Source: Clostridia bacterium (GTDB taxonomy: Bacteria > Bacillota > Clostridia > TANB77 > CAG-508). Taken from it: a DNA stretch of 64,000 nt. The stretch covers positions 1 through 64,000 of the forward strand of contig JAGBJN010000006.1 in the NCBI GenBank assembly GCA_017934475.1. The letters are read 5' to 3'. The notes beneath the pieces are model-generated. The model saw only the letters and a program-made list of their open reading frames with translations, was not told the DNA's origin and ran no database searches. The translations under genes and the position numbers were made by a program. The first letter of the stretch is position 1; each line of letters opens with the position of its first letter. Below, in pieces: positions 32,692 through 40,447 of this stretch.

Positions 32692-32883
32692 TTAAACAGA
32701 TAATCTTCCTTTTAGTGCTCTTGTGATAGCACCTATTAGTTTTCTTATACCAAACCAAGTAAGGTATAATGCAACGCAAGAACCTAAAACAACACCTATA
32801 ACACTAGCAATAACGCCAGGATTTAAGTTAGTTGTTAAAGTAGTTCCAACAGTTTGAATTGCTTCTGAAACTGAATTCTCCAT
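32692..32883 (-). CDS. Major coat protein candidate (pVIII-like), 63 aa
   Basis: Behind AAAGGAGGTAA, the strongest binding site of the prophage. An N-terminal polar amphipathic stretch (SVSEAIQTVGTTLTTNLNPG), one membrane helix (VIASVIGVVLGSCVALYLTW) and a basic C-terminus (RALKGRLS) are exactly the pVIII plan of acidic/polar outside, membrane, positive DNA-facing end. It is followed by its own terminator. Confidence 0.85.
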   Translation of the reverse strand: MENSVSEAIQTVGTTLTTNLNPGVIASVIGVVLGSCVALYLTWFGIRKLIGAITRALKGRLSV

Positions 32884-33019
32884 AGGAAATTACCTCCTTT
32901 CACGGAATATTAAAAATGGTACTTGACCATATATATACAAATTTAATCGCTAACTATTTTGTTTTATTAAATAAAGAAAGGAGAAACAAAAGGAACTAGC
33001 AGATTAAATAAGTAACAAA

Positions 33020-33271
33020 TTAAATAAAATATTTAACATTTGTACCTTCAACTTTAAATGGCACGTTGTAAGTAGCATTTATATCGTGTTCCTTAATATA
33101 TTTGTTATATTGTTCAGGAGTAACAAATATATCAATATTAGAACGCCAACACTGATTTTTATCTTGACTAAATCTAGGCTCTCCCAAAAAAGTTAAAACA
33201 TAATAAGTTTTAGATGTGTCCTTCTTACCAGTGAAAAAACGATAACCAATAAAAATTAATTCTTGTTCCAT
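33020..33271 (-). CDS. Candidate ssDNA-binding protein (pV-like), 83 aa
   Basis: ATG at 33,271 is chosen because GGAGGG lies 9 bases upstream; a start at 33,292 precedes that site. Beta-rich sequence (ELIFIGYRFFTGKKD, TYYVLTFLGEPRF, TYNVPFKVEGTNVKYFI) fits an OB-fold-like ssDNA-binding protein. Its place just before the coat gene matches gene V to gene VIII order. No direct family match can be claimed. Confidence 0.6.
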   Translation of the reverse strand: MEQELIFIGYRFFTGKKDTSKTYYVLTFLGEPRFSQDKNQCWRSNIDIFVTPEQYNKYIKEHDINATYNVPFKVEGTNVKYFI

Positions 33272-33377
33272 AATTTCGAGCCCTCCTTCCATATTAAATT
33301 TGCTTATTAAAATAATAAAGGCATAAAAAAATAAGCCCTCTAATGAGAACTTATTTATTAAAAATATTACATTATTT

Positions 33378-33410
33378 ACTACACAACTCTTTGATTTTGT
33401 GCAATGTCAT
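33378..33410. other. Prophage right attachment site (dif-like)
   Basis: The right half CTTTGATTTTGTGCAATGT (33,389-33,407) is identical to the left site. The left arm 33,378-33,388 is only 7 of 11 complementary, as expected of a hybrid site formed by integration. Confidence 0.72.
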
Positions 33411-33504
33411 AAAGAGCAAAAGAAGATTTTTCGTCACCTACCTCCAAAACTGCAAATTTTAATTAAGTTTAAATATTTTGAACATTGTGTCTATTTTTAT
33501 GTAT

Positions 33505-33873
33505 TTATTTCATTACTTTAATAAAATTGTTTATCTTGTTTACCATATCATTAATATCTTCATATTCAATAAAATTATTTGTAATAAATTTTAATGATGA
33601 ACTTATTTTTCTTCCTTTTTCATATATACACAATATAGGTGTTTTAGCATAATCTGCCCAACCTAATTCTATACCTTGCCCCGTAGCTGGTAATGATACT
33701 TCTGCAATTACTAAATCATAATTGGAAATAATATCTTTTGTGTTTACTATTTTATCTTTGTCTTCATGTGGTAAAAAAATTGTATTAGATTGTATTAAAT
33801 TAGAATTTTTGATAGGATTATAAATTTTGCTTGTATAATCATATTTGCTTGAATGTGAAATATATATTTTCAT
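33505..33873 (-). CDS. Nucleoside 2-deoxyribosyltransferase/TIR-like superfamily protein, 122 aa
   Basis: MKIYISHSSKYDYTSKIYNPI opens like the NDT/TIR Rossmann-like superfamily, and IAEVSLPATGQGIELGWADYAKTPILC contains the expected Glu-bearing helix (GxExGWA). It could hydrolyse or transfer nucleoside/NAD-type substrates; members of this superfamily occur in phage-defence proteins, but no partner gene is present. It is the only gene between two dif-like sites (33,389 and 34,031), so it looks like a single-gene cassette. Confidence 0.7.
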   Translation of the reverse strand: MKIYISHSSKYDYTSKIYNPIKNSNLIQSNTIFLPHEDKDKIVNTKDIISNYDLVIAEVSLPATGQGIELGWADYAKTPILCIYEKGRKISSSLKFITNNFIEYEDINDMVNKINNFIKVMK

Positions 33874-34021
33874 CTTTTTCCTCCTGGTTTCATTATCATT
33901 TGCTATGTACTCTTCTTTCTCCTGTTATTATATTTAAATTTATTTTCATTATATAAAAAAACTGATAATTACAAATATTTTACTTAAAAACCTCTGTAAT
34001 CATTGATATATCAACACCGTT

Positions 34022-34057
34022 TGGTGCGGAAACTTTTATTTTGTGCAATGTTATATT
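34022..34057. other. Third dif-like site, next to rho
   Basis: Positions 34,031-34,057 equal the left prophage site with one mismatch; the centre is CTTTTA and the right arm TTTTGTGCAAT. The surrounding 317-bp gap (33,874-34,190) shows no gene. It is probably the outer boundary of the integrated DNA and may be the original chromosomal site. Confidence 0.68.
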
Positions 34058-34190
34058 ATGATAAATAAGAGTATATTTCTATACCCCTATCTTGTAATCT
34101 GTCATAATTTCATAAAATTTAATAATTTCATTAACTGACTTTTTAACTTCTTTTTCACCTAATTTTTGTTCTTCATCATCTTTTTTCTCC

Positions 34191-35558
34191 TTAATCTTTA
34201 AATCTATGTAAAAATAAATCTATTTTGTCTATAAATTCTTTATTTGTTTTTGTTTTTACCATCTCATTTAGTAGTTGTTCTGTTACATCTGCTACAGGCA
34301 TACTAGACATAGCTTTTCTTAATGCAAAAACAGTTTCAAGTTCTTTTGGTGTTAATAGTTTTTCTTCTTTTCTAGTTCCAGATTTGTTTATATCTATTGC
34401 AGGGAAAATTCTCTTTTCAGATAAAGATCTGTCTAAGTGAACTTCCATATTTCCTGTTCCTTTGAACTCTTCGAATATAATATCATCCATTCTGCTTCCT
34501 GTTTCAATAAGTGAAGTTGCAAGGATTGTTAAACTTCCTCCGTTTTCAATATTTCTTGCTGCTCCAAAGAATTTCTTTGGTTTATGTAATGATGCTGGAT
34601 CTAAACCTCCAGATAATGTTCTTCCTGATGCAGGTACAGTTAAGTTATATGCTCTTGCAAGTCTAGTAATACTATCTAATAAAATAACAACATCTTTCTT
34701 TTGTTCTACTAATCTTTTTGCTCTTTCAAGTACCATTTCTGCAACTTTAACATGGTTTTCAGGTAATTCATCAAAAGTAGAATATATAACTTCTCCTTTA
34801 ATTGATCTTTTCATATCAGTTACTTCTTCTGGTCTTTCATCTATAAGAAGAACTATAAGCTCTACTTCAGGGTTATTTGTTGTAATACTATTTGCTATTT
34901 TCTTTAATAATGTTGTTTTTCCAACTTTAGGTTGTGCAACTATTTGTCCCCTTTGCCCTTTTCCAATTGGAGAAATTATATCTATTAATCTCATTGCGTA
35001 TTCTGTAGGGATAGTCTCAAGCTTAAGCCTTTCCTCAGGATATATTGGAGTTAAATCGTCAAATTTAACCCTTCTATATGCCTTTTCAGGAGCTTCTCCG
35101 TTCACTTCGCCAACAAATATAAGTGCTGGAAATTTTTCTCCCTCTTTTGGCAATCTTGCTATACCTTTTATTTTATCTCCATTATCCAACTTAAATCTTC
35201 TTATTTGTACAGGAGAAACATAGATATCTCTAGGAGTCGATAAATAATTTGGGCCTCTTAGAAAGCCATATCCATCTGGTAATATCTCTAAAATACCTTG
35301 TACAATTCTATCACTTTCACTTGTAAGCTGATATCCTTCTCCAGCTTCTAATGTTTGTTCATCAACATTATCTTCTATATGTTCATTTACAAGTGGATAA
35401 AATTTCTTTGGTGCATCATTTTTTTCTTCAATATTTTCTTTATTATCTTTTTTTAACAATTCAATTAATTCTTCTTTCTTTAATTTAGAAACATTTTTCA
35501 CGCCTTTTTCCTTTGCAATTTGGCGTAATTCTACTAGTGTTGCTTCTTCTAAATTCAT
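34191..35558 (-). CDS. rho: Transcription termination factor Rho
   Basis: 455 aa. The N-terminal SAP-like Rho-N domain ([31 protein letters not shown]) is followed by a charged linker and the RNA-binding cold-shock domain ([29 protein letters not shown]). The hexameric ATPase has Walker [19 protein letters not shown], the Q-loop/Walker [17 protein letters not shown] and the R-loop region [25 protein letters not shown]. It terminates untranslated transcripts. First backbone gene beyond the mobile region. Confidence 0.98.
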   Translation of the reverse strand: MNLEEATLVELRQIAKEKGVKNVSKLKKEELIELLKKDNKENIEEKNDAPKKFYPLVNEHIEDNVDEQTLEAGEGYQLTSESDRIVQGILEILPDGYGFLRGPNYLSTPRDIYVSPVQIRRFKLDNGDKIKGIARLPKEGEKFPALIFVGEVNGEAPEKAYRRVKFDDLTPIYPEERLKLETIPTEYAMRLIDIISPIGKGQRGQIVAQPKVGKTTLLKKIANSITTNNPEVELIVLLIDERPEEVTDMKRSIKGEVIYSTFDELPENHVKVAEMVLERAKRLVEQKKDVVILLDSITRLARAYNLTVPASGRTLSGGLDPASLHKPKKFFGAARNIENGGSLTILATSLIETGSRMDDIIFEEFKGTGNMEVHLDRSLSEKRIFPAIDINKSGTRKEEKLLTPKELETVFALRKAMSSMPVADVTEQLLNEMVKTKTNKEFIDKIDLFLHRFKD

Positions 35559-35667
35559 ATTATAGCCCCCCTTTTTATTTAATTTTATTATTTATTGGAA
35601 TTTTATAAGAATTCAAATGATTGATTAAACTTGAAAAAATTATACTATATTTTATTTTTAAAGTAAA

Positions 35668-35698
35668 GAAAAAAGAGGATTTTTCTTCCTCTTTTTTT
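35668..35698 (-). terminator. Intrinsic terminator of divIC-like gene
   Basis: AAAAAGAGGA pairs with TCCTCTTTTT around a short loop just after the gene's stop codon. Confidence 0.75.
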
Positions 35699-35701
35699 AC
35701 A

Positions 35702-35977
35702 TTATTTACCAATGTCTATAAATACTCTTTCATTTGGAAGATACATTCCAAGTTTTTCACGAGCAATTTCTTCAATATATTCTGGAGAATTAATATTATC
35801 CTTCATTGCAATTAAAGATTCCTTTGTTTCTTTAGCTTCTTCTATATCTTTTTTATATTTACTTACTTCTTTATTATAGGTATTAAGTGTATTTTGTTGT
35901 GAAATAAAAACAAACACAGCATATATAAGTAAACCAACAAATAATACCTTTTTATATATTTTTTTAACTATTTTCAT
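35702..35977 (-). CDS. Septum formation initiator (DivIC/FtsL-like)
   Basis: 91 aa. Short basic N-terminus, one membrane helix (VLFVGLLIYAVFVFISQ), then an extracellular coiled coil (EVSKYKKDIEEAKETKESL) and the family-typical ending EYIEEIAREKLGMYLPNERVFI. It bridges division proteins outside the membrane. The order yabP-yabQ-divIC upstream of it is the classic Bacillus/Clostridium gene order. Confidence 0.93.
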   Translation of the reverse strand: MKIVKKIYKKVLFVGLLIYAVFVFISQQNTLNTYNKEVSKYKKDIEEAKETKESLIAMKDNINSPEYIEEIAREKLGMYLPNERVFIDIGK

Positions 35978-36054
35978 CAGTTACTCTCTTTCAAAATTTA
36001 TATCTTTAGAATACAAAACCATTAAGTCCCTATTTATATTTTCTACATTTACCT

Positions 36055-36516
36055 TTAAAATCCTTCTTTTATTTTAATATTTTTTTGTTTTTTTGTATGT
36101 TTTTTTAAATTAATGACGAAAAAAGTTATAGGCTTCAATAATTTTAGTAGAAATTTCCATATATAAATTAATGGAACAATAACCATTTTATATATTATTT
36201 TTTTTATAAATTTAATTATATTAACATTTATTTTTATAAAAATTTTACTGAAAATAAGTATATATATAATTATTCCAATTAACATTCCTATAAAATTATA
36301 TAATCGTAATTGTCCATTGCTAAATACAAAAACTATAAATATTAAAAATATTCCAGTTATAATCCAGAATAGTAAATCTTCTATATATGTAACAAAATTT
36401 GATGTTTTAAATGTTTTTCTAAGCACTCTAAATATATCAAATAATAATCCTATTCCAATTCCACTTATTAAATAAATAATTAAAGAATATAATTGTTCAA
36501 TAACATCATTATTCAA
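36055..36516 (-). CDS. yabQ: Spore cortex biosynthesis protein YabQ
   Basis: 153 aa. Several membrane segments in the first 110 residues (LIIYLISGIGIGLLFDIFRVL, EDLLFWIITGIFLIFIVFVF, FIGMLIGIIIYILIF) and a basic tail. GIGLLFDIFRVLRK and EDLLFWI are YabQ hallmarks. Needed for cortex formation in Bacillus; shows an endospore-forming ancestry. It is 21 bp downstream of yabP. Confidence 0.92.
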   Translation of the reverse strand: MNNDVIEQLYSLIIYLISGIGIGLLFDIFRVLRKTFKTSNFVTYIEDLLFWIITGIFLIFIVFVFSNGQLRLYNFIGMLIGIIIYILIFSKIFIKINVNIIKFIKKIIYKMVIVPLIYIWKFLLKLLKPITFFVINLKKHTKKQKNIKIKEGF

Positions 36517-36537
36517 ACTATCACCTTCTTTTTATAT

Positions 36538-36837
36538 TTATTTGAAAATTTTACTAAAAATACTATTTCCTTTTTGATTTATTTCATTTTCACTATATGC
36601 TAAATTATATATTTCTCCTTCTACTATTACTTCAGATGTATCTAAACTTAATTTGCTTATTCTAAGGTTTTCGCCTTTTATTGTTAATAATCCCAATTCA
36701 GTTTCTACAATTACTACTTGGTCATCAAAACTAAGCACATCTAAAACTCCTGATATACTAAGTTTTTCTCTATTTTCTAATATTAAATTTTGAATAACAT
36801 TTGTAGAATTGGAAAATTTTCTTTCTTCTAATGCCAT
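36538..36837 (-). CDS. yabP: Sporulation protein YabP
   Basis: 99 aa. RENLSISGVLDVLSFDDQVV-type sequence (here REKLSISGVLDVLSFDDQVV), then ETELGLLTIKGENLRISKLSLDTSEVIVEGEI, the conserved YabP core, a small beta-rich protein of the spore coat/cortex pathway. Followed by yabQ and divIC. Confidence 0.95.
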   Translation of the reverse strand: MALEERKFSNSTNVIQNLILENREKLSISGVLDVLSFDDQVVIVETELGLLTIKGENLRISKLSLDTSEVIVEGEIYNLAYSENEINQKGNSIFSKIFK

Positions 36838-36904
36838 ATATGCATCCTCCTTTATTTGTATATATTCAATATATATTCAGGTCTTGTCTTTTTTAGAACC
36901 AAAA

Positions 36905-36930
36905 AAGAAGCACTTTAAGTACTTCTTTAC
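36905..36930 (-). terminator. Terminator of aspartokinase gene
   Basis: AAAGAAGCACTT and AAGTACTTCTTT pair with one mismatch immediately downstream of the aspartokinase stop. Confidence 0.6.
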
Positions 36931-36932
36931 AA

Positions 36933-37902
36933 TTATATAATTAATTCTTTATGAAATCTATTTAATATATCATTTTGGATTTTAGATGCAAAAACTATTG
37001 AGATTTTTGAAGCATTTACATCTAAATTTAATATCTTTAAATGTTCTTCTTCTATTATATCTACTACTTTTTTTAGTATTGAATTATTATTAACAATACC
37101 ATAGCCAACAATAGTTATTCTGGAGATATCGTCATTCTTTACAATACTTTTAACTTTAGTTTCTTCCATATTTTGTTCTATAATTGTTCCATCATTATTA
37201 TTAAAAGTTGATTTTGCTATAATTGGTACTTTATATTTTCTTGCAAGTTCAACACATCTATTGTGAAGTACTTTAGCACCTTCATTAGATATTTCAAGCA
37301 TTTCTTCATATGAAATATTATCTAATTTTTTAGCAGTATCTACTCTTTTAGGGTCAGCAGAATATATGCCTTCAACATCAGAATATATATAACATTCTTT
37401 TGCACTTACTGCAGCTGCAATTGCTACAGCAGTTGTATCAGATCCTCCTCTTCCGAGTGTTGTAATATCTAAATTATCATCTATTCCTTGAAATCCAGCA
37501 ATAATTACAATTTTATTTTCATTTAATTCTTTCTTTATTCTTGATGTATCTATATTTTGTATTTTTGCATTTTGATTTAAGTTATCAGTATATATTCCTG
37601 CTTGCCAACCAGTTAAAGAAATTGATTTATATCCCATTTCCTTAAGTAAAATTGATAGTTTTGATATTGTTATTTGTTCTCCGAGTACTAAGTAACATAT
37701 CCATTTCTCTACTATCTGGTTTTTGTGATAGTTCTTTAGCTTCAGAAATAAGATTATCTGTTGTTTTTCCTTGTGCAGAAACAACAACTATTACTTTATT
37801 ATTTTTTTTATAAAAATCTATTATTTTATTTGCAACAAGACGAAGCTTATTATTATCTGCTACGCTACTTCCACCAAATTTTAAAACTACAATTGTGTCC
37901 AT
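36933..37902 (-). CDS. Aspartokinase, frame interrupted by one extra base (CGG at 37,683-37,681)
   Basis: The N-terminal part begins VVLKFGGSSVAD and runs to MDMLLST; the next codon is CGG and the frame then ends after a few residues. Skipping one C gives GEQITISKL, exactly the canonical aspartokinase continuation (MDMLLSTGEQ), followed by FQGIDDNLDITTLGRGGSDTTAVAIA and an ACT region. Total length is 3n+1. About 322 residues, shorter than the usual ~400, with less than two full ACT domains. It makes aspartyl phosphate for lysine, threonine, methionine and diaminopimelate. A pseudogene would be surprising for so central an enzyme. Confidence 0.88.
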
Positions 37903-37984
37903 ATTTTGGCACCTCTTTATATTTAATTTTAGATTTATTTATATCTATATTTTATTATATTCTCTAAAATTAAATATAGTGTAA

Positions 37985-39101
37985 TTATTCTTCATCTTTT
38001 TTTGACATTTTTTTTAAATATTCATTCATAAATTCATTAAGGTCACCATCCATAACACCAGCAACATTTCCTACTTCATAACCTGTTCTGTGGTCTTTTA
38101 CAAGAGTGTATGGGCAGAATACATAAGAACGAATTTGACTTCCCCATGCAATATCCATTTGATTTCCTTTTAAATCATCAATTGTTTCTTTTTGTTCCTT
38201 TTCTTTAAGAGTAAGTAACTTTGATTTAAGCATTTTCATTGCTGTTTCTCTATTTTGAATTTGAGAACGCTCTGCTTGACAAGAAACAACAATATTAGTT
38301 GGAATATGCGTTATTCTAACTGCAGATGAAGTTTTATTTACGTGTTGACCTCCTGCTCCAGATGCTCTATATGTATCAACCCTTAAATCATCAGGATTTA
38401 TATTTATTTCAATATCTTCTGTAATTTCAGGTAGGACTTCCAAAGATGCAAATGAAGTATGCCTTCTTCCTCCACTGTCAAATGGTGAGATTCTAACTAA
38501 TCTATGTACGCCCATCTCACCTTTTAAATATCCATATGCATATAAACCACTTACTAAAAAAGTAACACTTTTTATCCCTGCTTCTTCCCCTTCAAGAAAA
38601 TCAAGTTCTTTAACTTCATAACCATTATCTAATGCCCATCTAGTATACATTCTATAAAGCATTGAAGCCCAGTCACAACTTTCTGTTCCACCAGCACCCG
38701 GATGAAGTGTTAAAATTGCATTATTTTTATCATATTTTCCTGATAAAAGAGTATTAATCTCTAATGTTTCAACTTGTTTTTCTACTTTTTTTATTGAAGT
38801 CATTAATTCATCTTCAAGTGATTCTTCATTTTCTTGTTTTACAAGTTCATTCATTTCTATTAAGTTATCTATATCATTTTTTATTTTGTTGTAGTTTTCT
38901 AGTTTTGATTTAATATCTGTGATCTCTTTTAGAATATTTTTTGAGTTATCATTATTATTCCAAAAATCAGGATTTCCTGTTACTTTTTCTAATTCCTTTA
39001 ATTTTAATTCTAGTTTAGAAATTTCAAAGAGACTCACCTATCTTACTTACTTTGTTTTCTAAATTTGAAAGTTTTCTTGCATTTTCATCAAAATCTATCA
39101 T
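37985..39101 (-). CDS. prfB: Peptide chain release factor 2 with +1 programmed frameshift
   Basis: Full gene starts at ATG 39,101 behind AAAGGAG. After 25 codons the frame reaches CTT TGA (TGA at 39,026-39,024), with an internal Shine-Dalgarno-like AGGTGAG three bases before CTT, the classic prfB autoregulatory site. The +1 frame continues EISKLELKLKELEKVTGNPDFW. The GGQ motif is in HPGAGGTESCDWASM and RASGAGGQHVNKTSS, and the SPF stop-recognition tripeptide in VRISPFDSGGRRH. It releases peptides at UGA and UAA. Confidence 0.97.
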
Positions 39102-39126
39102 TTTTTCAACTCCTTTTATATAACAT

Positions 39127-39158
39127 AAAGTGCTTATAATGAATATTATAAGCACTTA
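39127..39158 (-). terminator. Terminator of alcohol dehydrogenase gene
   Basis: AAGTGCTTATAAT and ATTATAAGCACTT form a perfect 13-bp stem. Confidence 0.8.
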
Positions 39159-39165
39159 TATTCTA

Positions 39166-40320
39166 TTACATTGCAGCTCTATATAAATTTATAAAATCTT
39201 CTTTTGTTGTTTCTCTTGGGTTTCCTGGTCTACATGGATCTTCCATTGCTTTTTCTGCAAGCATTTCCAAATCTTCTTCTTTACATCCAGTATCTTTTAC
39301 TGTCATTGTAACTCCGCATTCTTTAGATAATTCTGATATTTTCCATACAAAGGTATTTATTACATCTTGATCATTCAAATATCTTGCGTCTTCTCTACCT
39401 ATGTGGCAAAGTATTTCTCTAAATCTATCAGCACATACAACTCCATTAAATCTCATAACTGTAGGTAATAATATAGCATTAGCTATTCCGTGTGGTGTAT
39501 CATATACAGCTCCTAATTGATGAGCCATTGAATGAACTATTCCAAGTCCTACATTTGAAAATCCCATTCCTGCCATATATTGTGCAAGTGCCATATTCTC
39601 TATTGCAACAGGATCTTTTTCATTAACTGCTCTACCTAAGTTTTCAAATATTAATTCTATTGCTCTCATATGGAACATATCTGACATAGTATTATGAGCT
39701 TTTGTTATATATCCTTCTACTGCATGTGTCAAAGCATCCAAACCAGTTGCTGCAGCTGTCATTTTTGGTAATGATTCCATAAGCTCTGAATCTACTATAG
39801 ATAAAACTGGTATATCATGAGGATCAACACATACCATTTTTATTTGTCTTTCTTCATCTGTTATTACATAATTTATTGTTACTTCTGCAGCTGTTCCATG
39901 TGTTGTTGGAAGTGCAATAATTGGTAATCCTTTTTTCTTTGTATTTGATAAACCATTTAAAGATACAACATCGGTTCTGTCTGGGTTTTTCATAAGTATT
40001 GAAATACCTTTTGCAGTATCGATAGCTGAGCCTCCACCGACAACAACAATTGAATCAGCTTTCATTTCCTTGCAAATTTCATATCCATCTAAAACATTTT
40101 TTATAGTAGGATTTGGTTTTACTTCTGAATACATTGTATAATTTATTTTTGCATTATCTAATATTTCTGTTACTTTATTTATAAGTCCACATTCAACTAG
40201 ACCTTTATCTGTAACAAGAAATATTTTTTTGAATCCTCTTGCTTTTATTTCTCCTGGTAATTCTTCTCTACATCCTCTTCCAAATATAGATGTCTCATTT
40301 AATACGAATCTCTGTGACAT
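39166..40320 (-). CDS. Iron-containing alcohol dehydrogenase
   Basis: 384 aa. The NAD-binding GGGSAIDTAKGIS and the metal-binding signature region (DALTHAVEGYITKAHNTMSD, GIVHSMAHQLGAVYDTPHGIANAILLP) identify the Fe-ADH / lactaldehyde reductase-butanol dehydrogenase group. The metal ligands Asp and three His are all present. It probably reduces aldehydes during fermentation. Single-gene unit with its own terminator. Confidence 0.95.
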   Translation of the reverse strand: MSQRFVLNETSIFGRGCREELPGEIKARGFKKIFLVTDKGLVECGLINKVTEILDNAKINYTMYSEVKPNPTIKNVLDGYEICKEMKADSIVVVGGGSAIDTAKGISILMKNPDRTDVVSLNGLSNTKKKGLPIIALPTTHGTAAEVTINYVITDEERQIKMVCVDPHDIPVLSIVDSELMESLPKMTAAATGLDALTHAVEGYITKAHNTMSDMFHMRAIELIFENLGRAVNEKDPVAIENMALAQYMAGMGFSNVGLGIVHSMAHQLGAVYDTPHGIANAILLPTVMRFNGVVCADRFREILCHIGREDARYLNDQDVINTFVWKISELSKECGVTMTVKDTGCKEEDLEMLAEKAMEDPCRPGNPRETTKEDFINLYRAAM

Positions 40321-40418
40321 TAATAATTTCCTCCTTTGTTTACTATTGTAGCCATTATATCATAACATAAACCTTTTTCAATAGTTTTTTTATTATTTAT
40401 TAAAAAAGAAAAATTATA

Positions 40419-40447
40419 AAAAATAAAGCACTTTCAAGTGCTTTATT
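40419..40447 (-). terminator. Terminator of the giant-protein operon
   Basis: AAATAAAGCACTT and AAGTGCTTTATTT form a 13-bp stem with a 2-3 nt loop, ending one base before the 1,020-aa gene's stop. It marks the 3' end of the 40-54 kb locus. Confidence 0.8.

Larger units (their letters stand above)
24248..33407. mobile_element. Inovirus (filamentous phage) prophage, ~9.1 kb
   Basis: A 19-bp perfect direct repeat (24,259-24,277 and 33,389-33,407) within larger dif-like sites bounds a coherent filamentous-phage gene set. Early genes run on both strands at the left. Then on the minus strand come a Rep_trans-like initiator, small proteins, a hairpin-rich intergenic region, two hydrophobic/structural genes, a 793-aa adsorption candidate, a 266-aa signal-peptide protein, a 49-aa membrane protein, a Zot-type ATPase, a 63-aa major coat candidate and an ssDNA-binding candidate. 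Gene order and sizes fit inoviruses. There is no secretin gene, as expected for a single-membrane host. Confidence 0.88.

Noticed and set aside
34080-34190. Short open frame downstream of rho ending at about 34,084
   Set aside because: No start codon or ribosome binding site can be found for it; could be a truncated remnant but is not supportable as a gene.
34462-35223. 253-aa open frame antisense to rho
   Set aside because: Lies wholly inside the highly conserved rho gene, lacks a ribosome binding site and has the low-complexity Ser/Leu composition of a shadow frame.
39024-39029. prfB TGA as a disabling mutation
   Set aside because: The CTT TGA context with an upstream Shine-Dalgarno-like element is the well-known programmed +1 frameshift of release factor 2.
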